Below are positions 9,481-16,748 of a stretch of DNA of 32,089 bases, piece by piece. Each line of letters starts with the position of its first letter. Position 1 is the first letter of the stretch. Both the position numbers and the translations under genes were made by a program. A model generated the notes under the pieces. That model saw nothing but the letters and a program-made list of their open reading frames with translations. It had not been told where the DNA came from and did not search any database. This DNA is from Candidatus Saccharimonadota bacterium (lineage in GTDB: Bacteria > Patescibacteriota > Saccharimonadia > Saccharimonadales > Saccharimonadaceae), in contig WQTP01000038.1 of NCBI GenBank assembly GCA_009786195.1, positions 1 through 32,089 of the forward strand, given 5' to 3'.

Positions 9481-9879
9481 TTATTTCTTGATAGTGGGTT
9501 TCTTGGTGGTTGCTTTAGCGGCTGGCTTCTTTGGGGGAGTTTTCTTGGCCACGGGCTTCGCGGTAGTTTTGGCGACTGGTTTAGCGGCTGTTTTGGCGGT
9601 GGTTGATGTGACGGTTTTTTTGACAGTGACAATTTTGACACCAGCTTGTTTAGCGATAGCGGACAAATGTGACATACGACGTGCGGCGGCAGCCTGACTC
9701 AACAAGTTTTTCTTGACTGCGGTGTCGATTTTACTCTGAGCTTCGCGCAGAGTGTCGAATGATGGTTTAGCTTCGAATGTTTTTACCGCGGTACGCATAA
9801 CACGTTTGGTGCGCAAATTACGAGCGTAACGACGCTGATCCTGTTTCATTTTTTTGGTTGCTGATTTAATAATCGGCAT
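9481..9879 (-). CDS. rpsT: 30S ribosomal protein S20 with Lys/Ala/Pro-rich C-terminal extension
   Basis: MPIIKSATKKMKQDQRRYARNLRTKRVMRTAVKTFE... S20 core followed by (A)KPVAKTTAKPVAKKTPPKKPAAKATTKKPTIKK. SD gaggag before ATG at 9879. Confidence 0.92.
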   Translation of the reverse strand: MPIIKSATKKMKQDQRRYARNLRTKRVMRTAVKTFEAKPSFDTLREAQSKIDTAVKKNLLSQAAAARRMSHLSAIAKQAGVKIVTVKKTVTSTTAKTAAKPVAKTTAKPVAKKTPPKKPAAKATTKKPTIKK

Positions 9880-9936
9880 AAGATAACTCCTCTCGCGGCG
9901 ATCCAAAGACCGGTGACGCGTTAAACTAACTGCCAT

Positions 9937-9965
9937 ATTCTACATGAAACCAAAGAGAAAATCAA
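9937..9965 (-). promoter_or_regulatory. rpsT promoter TTGATT-N17-TAGAAT
   Basis: Reverse complement hexamers with exact 17-nt spacer. Confidence 0.6.
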
Positions 9966-9968
9966 TAG

Positions 9969-9997
9969 TTGACCAGTAGAGCGTCAGCTGTTATTAT
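9969..9997 (+). promoter_or_regulatory. Surface-operon promoter TTGACC-N17-TATTAT (TG-extended)
   Basis: ttgacc agtagagcgtcagctgt tattat; SD and start codon at 10048 downstream. Confidence 0.65.
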
Positions 9998-10047
9998 TGG
10001 TAGAGAATGGTTATGTTTACATGTTTAATGTGAGAGGAGGGCGAGGT

Positions 10048-10551
10048 ATGGAGACAGAAACTAACACAGAGTCAGTCAAGCGAAAGTTACCGGTGGGTAT
10101 CATTATTGTTGTCTTAGTTGTCGCATTAGTGATAGGTGCAGGTATAGCAGCGTGGGCAACGGGGTATTTATATGTCGGTTTCAAGAATTCTAAACAAGAG
10201 GCCGTGGTGCACACATCAGTGTGCGATCATGATGTCCAAAAAAGATTCTTTGACGAATATACTAATGTTTCTCATGATGAGAATAAACTAAAGAGCATAC
10301 ACAATGATATAACATCCGATGATAACTGGGAAAAAGATCCGAATTGTCTGATGATTATATTTTTATACGCGACACTAAACGAGGTGAAGGATCAACCGCT
10401 AGCCCAGAAAATGCTTGATGAAATAAAGGATCTCAGCGCAAAAGGTATAAATCCCAGTGGAGAATTCTTTAACCCGAATTGGTCGCACATGCGCATTATG
10501 ACGAAAATGGTGCCGGGAGGAATTGAAGGATCGGGATCTGAGGAGGTATAG
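10048..10551 (+). CDS. Hypothetical single-pass membrane protein
   Basis: METETNTESVKRKLPVGIIIVVLVVALVIGAGIAAWATGYLYVG TM segment; SD gaggaggg. The ORF-track start at 9997 overlaps the promoter. Confidence 0.75.
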   Translation: METETNTESVKRKLPVGIIIVVLVVALVIGAGIAAWATGYLYVGFKNSKQEAVVHTSVCDHDVQKRFFDEYTNVSHDENKLKSIHNDITSDDNWEKDPNCLMIIFLYATLNEVKDQPLAQKMLDEIKDLSAKGINPSGEFFNPNWSHMRIMTKMVPGGIEGSGSEEV

Positions 10552-10552
10552 T

Positions 10553-13500
10553 ATGGTGCGCATTACACATATTTGGCGTAATAAATTCGTAATGGTCGTA
10601 TCGTTTGTAGTCCTGGCGACAATGGCCGCTATGTCTAATACTGATATTGTTCATGCAGAGAATTGCTCTAATACTGGTGCTACTTGCTACAACTCCGTGA
10701 CCGCGGACTTGCCGAGTTATTGTGATCGTATAGGTAGTAACAGATGCGCTGGGCCGTGGTTTTCGGATCCCGGTTCTTCTTATTATAGTATAGGTATAAC
10801 TATTGATTGGAATCAAACTGGGGATGTTAATGTTATGATTAGAGGGGCTGGCTATAGTAAGTTTAGTAGCCAGGATAATGTTTACTCTACTGGTTTAAGC
10901 ATGAATAATGTATTTTATAGTAATGGAACAATGCCATATCCTTTAAGCTCTAGTGGCGCTCAGGGATGGGAAACTACAGCATTACATAGTGTGTCTAGCG
11001 ACTATAACTATAGAGGAACTACTCAAAATGGAAATGGTAATTGGACTAATCAAGGTTCTGAAATATCGGCGAAACTTAACTTGGCAAGAGCGGGAGTGAC
11101 AAACGTACTGCCGAGACCAGGAGAGACTAAAACCATTCAAGTCCCGATGTTCTCTTGTTTTACAATTAATAATACAACTCCTCCTTCGGGTTGGAATCAA
11201 CCATCATCCTACGCATACCCATCCTGTGATACTTCAATGGTTCCGATTCAAGTAACCAGGAGGTCCGCTCCTCAATGGAACATTTCTGTCACCACCACCA
11301 TCGACAAAACTACCGCGTTGCCCGGCGAAACAGTTACCTGGAAACACACTATGCGAGAAAGTAATAACTCAGACGTTAGACACGATGAGGGCGACTGGAT
11401 AGGCGAAACCGGAGATACTCTAGTGAGACCGACTGGCAACATATATCAATATACCAACACCACTGGTGTTGCACCAGTGGTGCAGAATAAAATAGAATGT
11501 GTTGTTCCCAACGGTACTTATAGAATTGCATCCGCTGCTGTCCCGGCGATGCGTTTAGATGTTAGTGGAGGATTGAATAACGGTAATGCTATCATCTACG
11601 AAGGTTCTACTCAAACCTGGACGCTCACTTGTGGAACGGATGGTTTTTACACTATCAAAAACGTCAGACCAGAAGGTAGCGGTTCGAATGGTCAAGTACT
11701 CGATGTGGCGTGGGGTCTCACTTTATCTGGTACTAGCGTGGGTGTTTATGATAACAATGGTACTGCTGCTCAGAAATGGCGCATCGTACCAATTGATTCT
11801 ACTAGTGGTAATTACAGGATTTACAATCAAAGTGGATTAGCTCTAGATATTAATGGAGGCACATATACTAATAACACAAGGGTACAAGTATGGTTGCCTA
11901 ATGGCACACACGCTCAGGGATGGAAAGTTTTGAATACTAGCACTAATAGTGAAATTTTCCCAACAACACTTGTGTATAATGAAAGTAAAGGTACTAATAG
12001 CGCTAAGCTGCCGGCCAGCTGGCACATGTTTAATGATAAAGCAGTTAGCTATACAATAACGAGCGCTGATGTTGGCAAAAAAGTCTGCCAACTGGTGCGT
12101 TCCAACTGGAGTTATAGCAATAACTTCCGTGACAAAGACTCTGATCCGAAATGTGTGACAGTTCAAAATCCTTACGCATACGAATTAATCCCAGAAACCA
12201 CCGTAGTTGATGGGGGTGGGGGTACGGGCGGAGATGTTACTTATGGCGACCGAGCTAGATTTAAAGGTAATATTCGCAATACAGGTCCGGATAATAGTCG
12301 CGAAACCGATTGGGAAGCTTTTATTTTTGTGATCCCCAGAGGTGGCGGTACAGCTGAAGCCCAGAGTAGAACTGTGGGTGGCACACTGAGCAACTCTGTT
12401 ATTAACAGCGTTTATCATCTCGTAAATGTTCGAGATTACGAGTTTGTTGGTAGTCACACTAATCCTCATAACTGTGTGGTTCACAGCACCAGGGGTATCT
12501 TTTCACCCGACAGTATTAGTAATAGTGAAATAGTTTGTCAAACTGGCGATTTAACAGATCGGCTAAATACTCTCGATCTTGGTGATCAATTCTGTTTCGC
12601 TATTCGTGTTTGGCCGTCCTGGGCGTCGCCAGATTATCCGACTCCGGCCAACGACTATAGTTACTCCCGCCCAGCCTGCCTGACTATCAGCAAATCTCCC
12701 CAGATCCAGCTACGAGGGGCTGACTCGAGGTCCGGAGCTGCTAGATTTGGTCAGACAGTGCTCACAGATAGTAAATACAAGGGTGGTTTTGAGGGTAACT
12801 TTTCTGCTAACGAGCAACGTGGTTCTTGGAGTCAGTTTGGACTATTAAGTAACGGTGGAATCACTAATTTTGGCGCTAACGGCTACACTTTTGCAACCGC
12901 CGACAGTCGATCAAAAGCCTGCAAATTGCACTTCGCTAACGTAGTTGATGGTAGCGCCAATTGTGACGGTAGCCTGAGCGGCAACTTTGGTCAAACTGAT
13001 CGAATCATCACTATCCCCAAAGTAGCTGAGTGGAGTGCTGCTGACTTACAAGGATTCGCTAACGTAGGTCAAATCAAAGAACTGACCAATATCTCATTTA
13101 GTTTAGAGGGTCTCGAATCCGGCACGTACTATCTCAAGCAAAGTACCACTATTGAAGCGAGTCGACTCAGCAAGAATCAGCGCCTGGTCCTAGTGGCTGC
13201 TGACCCTAATCACACTATCACCATCGCTGGCAACATCGAAGTCAACCCAACCGACAGATACGACGATTTGAGAGAAATCCCTTCACTCACGGTGATCGCT
13301 GACAAAATCTACGTCCAAGGTTTTAGTAGTATCAGCGGTAATCGAATTGAGAAAATCTTTGGCACTTACATCGCTAAAGAACGTTTCAATACCTGTAACC
13401 TCGGCACAGATAGTGCTCTTGCCGGCATAGCAACCTATAACTCAGCTTCAGTCGACCAAGAAGGACTTTGCCAAAACCAACTAACCGTCCAGGGTGCAGT

Positions 13501-13684
13501 TATTAGCCGAGACCGACCCAATTTCTGGCGCACTTATGGTGCTAGTAGAGATGATGCCAGCGCACCATCCGAAATCTTTCAATATACTCCCAACCTCTAT
13601 CTCACGCCCTTTACCCTTGGCATCAACGACGGTGCTAACGACTGGCGATTAACCGACCTAAGACAGTTACCAGCGAGGTTGTAG
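10553..13684 (+). CDS. Large secreted/surface protein with ricin-type beta-trefoil lectin domain
   Basis: Signal peptide NKFVMVVSFVVLATMAAMSNTDIVHAE; ricin repeats with QxW-type motifs (TQTWTL, AAQKWRI, HAQGWKV; LDVSGG, LDVAWG, LDINGG). SD gaggagg; 1 nt after the preceding stop. Confidence 0.9.
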   Translation: MVRITHIWRNKFVMVVSFVVLATMAAMSNTDIVHAENCSNTGATCYNSVTADLPSYCDRIGSNRCAGPWFSDPGSSYYSIGITIDWNQTGDVNVMIRGAGYSKFSSQDNVYSTGLSMNNVFYSNGTMPYPLSSSGAQGWETTALHSVSSDYNYRGTTQNGNGNWTNQGSEISAKLNLARAGVTNVLPRPGETKTIQVPMFSCFTINNTTPPSGWNQPSSYAYPSCDTSMVPIQVTRRSAPQWNISVTTTIDKTTALPGETVTWKHTMRESNNSDVRHDEGDWIGETGDTLVRPTGNIYQYTNTTGVAPVVQNKIECVVPNGTYRIASAAVPAMRLDVSGGLNNGNAIIYEGSTQTWTLTCGTDGFYTIKNVRPEGSGSNGQVLDVAWGLTLSGTSVGVYDNNGTAAQKWRIVPIDSTSGNYRIYNQSGLALDINGGTYTNNTRVQVWLPNGTHAQGWKVLNTSTNSEIFPTTLVYNESKGTNSAKLPASWHMFNDKAVSYTITSADVGKKVCQLVRSNWSYSNNFRDKDSDPKCVTVQNPYAYELIPETTVVDGGGGTGGDVTYGDRARFKGNIRNTGPDNSRETDWEAFIFVIPRGGGTAEAQSRTVGGTLSNSVINSVYHLVNVRDYEFVGSHTNPHNCVVHSTRGIFSPDSISNSEIVCQTGDLTDRLNTLDLGDQFCFAIRVWPSWASPDYPTPANDYSYSRPACLTISKSPQIQLRGADSRSGAARFGQTVLTDSKYKGGFEGNFSANEQRGSWSQFGLLSNGGITNFGANGYTFATADSRSKACKLHFANVVDGSANCDGSLSGNFGQTDRIITIPKVAEWSAADLQGFANVGQIKELTNISFSLEGLESGTYYLKQSTTIEASRLSKNQRLVLVAADPNHTITIAGNIEVNPTDRYDDLREIPSLTVIADKIYVQGFSSISGNRIEKIFGTYIAKERFNTCNLGTDSALAGIATYNSASVDQEGLCQNQLTVQGAVISRDRPNFWRTYGASRDDASAPSEIFQYTPNLYLTPFTLGINDGANDWRLTDLRQLPARL

Positions 13685-13691
13685 AGGGTGG

Positions 13692-13721
13692 TTGACTTTC
13701 GCAAGATACTTATGCTAAAAT
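13692..13721 (+). promoter_or_regulatory. Promoter TTGACT-N18-TAAAAT (TGCTAAAAT extended)
   Basis: ttgact ... tgctaaaat upstream of the SD-bearing leader of the gene at 13744. Confidence 0.6.
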
Positions 13722-13743
13722 AACAGGTAAGAGGTAAACAAAA

Positions 13744-15279
13744 ATGAATGAAAAATCACCTCGTAGTCAGTTAGTAACTAAAATTAAAGACACTAATAAT
13801 GTTTTAGTGACTGTTTCGCGTAATCCAAATGTCGATCAGTTAGCTGCGGCACTAGGTTTGACGTTCGTGCTCGATAAGATGGGCAAACACGCTACAGCAG
13901 TATTCAGCGGCGAAATTCCACCCGCCATTAATTTTCTTGAACCAGAAAAAACTTTCGAAGGTACGGTCGATTCTTTGCGCGATTTTGTGATTTCTTTAGA
14001 TAAAGAAAAAGCTGATCGCTTACGTTATAAAGTCGAAGGTGATCTGGTCAAGATTTATATCACTCCCTATAAAACTACCATTTCTGAAAAAGATTTAGAA
14101 TTCAACGAAGGTGATTTTAATATTGAACTAGTGGTTGCTGTTGGTGTAGAGCAAAAAGACTACCTTGACGAAGCTATTACCGCGCATGGCCGTCTTTTGC
14201 ATGATGCGACAGTAGCTACTCTAGCTCTGGGTGAAGAAGGTAAAAACACTTTCGGCACTATTAATTGGCAAGAAATCGAAGCTAGTAGCCTCTCAGAGAT
14301 GGTGGCTAATCTGGTTGATGATTTATCAGATAAAGAAAACCAATTACTAGATGAACAAATTGCCACAGCGTTACTGACGGGCGTAGTGGCAGCGACCGAC
14401 CAATTTCGCAATGAAAAAACTTCAGCCAATGTTATGACTCTCGCGGCTAGTTTGATGGCTAAGGGGGCTAATCAACAACTAATAGCCAGTGAACTTTCAG
14501 CATCTGACAAAACACCGGCGGCTGATTCTGATTCAACCGAGATCGAAGAAACCGAAGAAACTAAAGAAACCGAAGATCAGCCCGAACCCGAAACTCCCGA
14601 AACTCCTGAAACTCTAATGATCAATCGTAATCTTACCCCGGAGGCTGATATTCATATTGCTACTGATGCCAAAACTGTGGCCGAAGAACATAATCGAGAT
14701 GCTTTATCAACGGTCCAAGAACGATTGGCGGCTATCACTAACACACGAGACGCGACTTCTCCAGAGTCAGAAGTAAGACCAAATTCCACTCGAATTCCGG
14801 CATCTATTAATGATACAATTCCAAAACCATCTTCAGTTTTCGCACCAGAGTTACCGCCAGCTAGTTCGAATTCAACTATAACCCCAGCTACATCCGACGA
14901 AACTGAACTGGATGTTCTAATGGCCAGTAATAAAACTATCACTAATCATGCTTCTCCCTATGTTGAGAGCTCTATCGGCGCACCGCTAAATTCCGCTATA
15001 GCTAACAGTGACGAACCACCCACGATAGATCCTTTTGCGACGAATAAACCTCCTGCTCCTATATCGACAGTTGACACAATAACATCAGTACCACCACTAA
15101 CAGTACCGCCATTCACTTCACCTAACATTGAACTACCCCCACCCCCACCTCCTCCGCCACCCCCTTCGGGCCTGGGCCAATTACCACCATTACCAACAAC
15201 CCCGCCAACTACTGATCCAATGTTTCCGCAACTTACTACCAATCCGAGTGATCCAACAGAATATCAGATACCAAACTAG
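13744..15279 (+). CDS. DHH-phosphoesterase-like protein with degraded catalytic motifs and Pro-rich C-terminal tail
   Basis: NrnA/DHH-like layout: VTVSRNPNVDQLAAALGL, EASSLSEMVANLVDDL, IATALLTGVVAATDQF, MTLAASLMAKGA. Tail carries PETPETPET and ten consecutive prolines. Confidence 0.65.
   Translation: MNEKSPRSQLVTKIKDTNNVLVTVSRNPNVDQLAAALGLTFVLDKMGKHATAVFSGEIPPAINFLEPEKTFEGTVDSLRDFVISLDKEKADRLRYKVEGDLVKIYITPYKTTISEKDLEFNEGDFNIELVVAVGVEQKDYLDEAITAHGRLLHDATVATLALGEEGKNTFGTINWQEIEASSLSEMVANLVDDLSDKENQLLDEQIATALLTGVVAATDQFRNEKTSANVMTLAASLMAKGANQQLIASELSASDKTPAADSDSTEIEETEETKETEDQPEPETPETPETLMINRNLTPEADIHIATDAKTVAEEHNRDALSTVQERLAAITNTRDATSPESEVRPNSTRIPASINDTIPKPSSVFAPELPPASSNSTITPATSDETELDVLMASNKTITNHASPYVESSIGAPLNSAIANSDEPPTIDPFATNKPPAPISTVDTITSVPPLTVPPFTSPNIELPPPPPPPPPPSGLGQLPPLPTTPPTTDPMFPQLTTNPSDPTEYQIPN
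15136..15165 (+). repeat. Ten consecutive proline codons
   Basis: ccc cca ccc cca cct cct ccg cca ccc cct in frame. Confidence 0.95.
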
Positions 15280-15284
15280 TAATT

Positions 15285-15293
15285 TGTTATAAT
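15285..15293 (+). promoter_or_regulatory. Extended -10 TGTTATAAT of truB, 6 nt before GTG
   Basis: tgttataat-aaccaa-GTG; no SD. Confidence 0.65.
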
Positions 15294-15299
15294 AACCAA

Positions 15300-15974
15300 G
15301 TGAAAAGTTTTGATCGCGTTATCTTGATCGACAAACCTGCCGGTATTTCATCCTTTGGAGTGGTAGCGCGTGTTCGACGAGAATTGACTAATGAAGCTGG
15401 CCAGCGCATCAAAGTAGGCCACACTGGCACGCTAGATCCATTCGCGACCGGCCTGATGATTTTACTATCGGGCAAATTCACGCATCGTGCGAACGAATTC
15501 TCGAAACTCGACAAAGTTTACCAAGCGACGATTCATCTCGGTGCTACTTCAACCACCGGCGACCCAGAGGGTAAAATTACCCAAACTAAATCAATCTTGC
15601 AAGGAACGACCCTGCAAAAAGTAGAGAAAACTTTATCAAAATTCGTCGGTAAAATTACCCAAACCCCACCGATTTACAGCGCAATCAAAATCGATGGTCA
15701 GCGCGCTTATAAATTGGCACGCAAAGGCGAAACGCCGAAAATACCATCGCGACAGGTGGAAATTTACTCGCTCGAAATATTGGATTACGAATATCCCAAT
15801 CTGAAAATCCGCGTTCATTGTTCGTCGGGCACCTACATTCGCACCCTAGCCGAGGATATCGGCAAGGAGTTGGGAACTGGTGCTTATACGACAAAGTTGC
15901 GACGAACCAAAGTTGGTCAATATGATGTGGAGGCAGCTGAAAAAATGCTCGAATCGCCACGACCTCTTGCGTAA
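15300..15974 (+). CDS. truB: tRNA pseudouridine(55) synthase TruB
   Basis: DKPAGISSFGVVARVRRE, KVGHTGTLDPFATGLM, YSAIKIDGQRAYKLAR, CSSGTYIRTLAEDIG. Confidence 0.97.
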   Translation: MKSFDRVILIDKPAGISSFGVVARVRRELTNEAGQRIKVGHTGTLDPFATGLMILLSGKFTHRANEFSKLDKVYQATIHLGATSTTGDPEGKITQTKSILQGTTLQKVEKTLSKFVGKITQTPPIYSAIKIDGQRAYKLARKGETPKIPSRQVEIYSLEILDYEYPNLKIRVHCSSGTYIRTLAEDIGKELGTGAYTTKLRRTKVGQYDVEAAEKMLESPRPLA

Positions 15975-15986
15975 TCTGTGAGAATC

Positions 15987-15995
15987 TGCTAAACT
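15987..15995 (+). promoter_or_regulatory. Extended -10 TGCTAAACT of rpsO, 7 nt before ATG
   Basis: tgctaaact-acttcgc-ATG; no SD. Confidence 0.6.
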
Positions 15996-16002
15996 ACTTC
16001 GC

Positions 16003-16269
16003 ATGATTACCAAAGACAAGAAAATTGCGGCGATCAAAAGCACGCAAGTTCATAAGGACGATGTCGGTTCACCGGCGGCACAAATTGCCATATTGACGGC
16101 ACGAATTAACGAAATCACCGAACATCTCAAAGTGCACAAACATGATTTTATGGCCCGCCGCGGCCTCCTTCAAATGGTCGGCCGTCGCAAAAAACTCCTC
16201 CGCGCTCTCGAGAAAAACGATTTTACTCAGTACAAAAAAGTTATCGAGACGCTTGGGCTGCGGAAATAG
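16003..16269 (+). CDS. rpsO: 30S ribosomal protein S15
   Basis: DVGSPAAQIAILTARINEITEHLKVHKHDFMARRGLLQMVGRRKKLLRAL. Confidence 0.97.
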   Translation: MITKDKKIAAIKSTQVHKDDVGSPAAQIAILTARINEITEHLKVHKHDFMARRGLLQMVGRRKKLLRALEKNDFTQYKKVIETLGLRK

Positions 16270-16289
16270 TCTTAATAATTTAGATTTGG

Positions 16290-16601
16290 GTGAGGCAGAA
16301 AGGTGCTTGTCGTGAGAAATATTTGCAAGACGAGAATAGGGGGGGGCTGGATCAATGTCCTGCGCTGAAGTACGGATTTTGTAAAGAAGGATTCGATTAT
16401 AAAGTTACAGGTACAGACCTAAACCGTCTTCAATTATGCGAGACAGCATTGTTGACGACTATAGGTTATATAATTGAAAAACCCAAAATTACTTCGGATG
16501 ATGTTAGGACTCTGAGGGTAATCACTGAAAAACTGGGAACTCTAGTAGTGACTCTTCAAAAACTAAAACAGCGTGAAGAGGAAGCCTGGAATGTGCAATA
16601 G
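16290..16601 (+). CDS. Hypothetical small protein with N-terminal Cys cluster
   Basis: 103 codons with GTG start; coding-like C-terminal helix (ITSDDVRTLRVITEKLGTLVVTLQKLKQREEEAW). No convincing SD; start uncertain. Confidence 0.5.
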   Translation: MRQKGACREKYLQDENRGGLDQCPALKYGFCKEGFDYKVTGTDLNRLQLCETALLTTIGYIIEKPKITSDDVRTLRVITEKLGTLVVTLQKLKQREEEAWNVQ

Positions 16602-16649
16602 CTAGACACTCAAAAATCCACATGGTGGGCTGCACAATTTAATTTGTGA

Positions 16650-16655
16650 TACAAT
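16650..16655 (+). promoter_or_regulatory. pnp promoter -10 TACAAT (TGTGATACAAT)
   Basis: tttgtgatacaat upstream of the leader hairpin. Confidence 0.5.
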
Positions 16656-16673
16656 AGAAAAGCAAACTTAACT

Positions 16674-16729
16674 GTCGGTGGTGAAAATTGACGCGGGAAC
16701 GATTTTGTGCGTCAATTTACACGACCGAC
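16674..16729 (+). promoter_or_regulatory. Long leader stem-loop upstream of pnp (21-bp stem, two mismatches, 14-nt loop)
   Basis: Left arm gtcggtggtgaaaattgacgc (16674-16694); right arm gcgtcaatttacacgaccgac (16709-16729) reverse-complements to gtcggtcgtgtaaattgacgc, 19/21 matched. Confidence 0.9.
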
Positions 16730-16748
16730 TATAGAAAGGAAGGTCAAA

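Noticed and set aside
14541-14615. GAAAC(C/T)-type short tandem repeat
   Set aside because: Explained as coding low complexity (EETEETKETE...PETPETPET) in the linker of the DHH-like protein.
14958-15242. Gly-rich minus-strand ORF (GGGGGGGGGG)
   Set aside because: Merely the antisense of the poly-proline tail.
16633-16648. CACAA-N6-TTGTG inverted repeat near the pnp promoter
   Set aside because: Only 5-bp arms in AT-rich sequence; too weak to call an operator without conservation.
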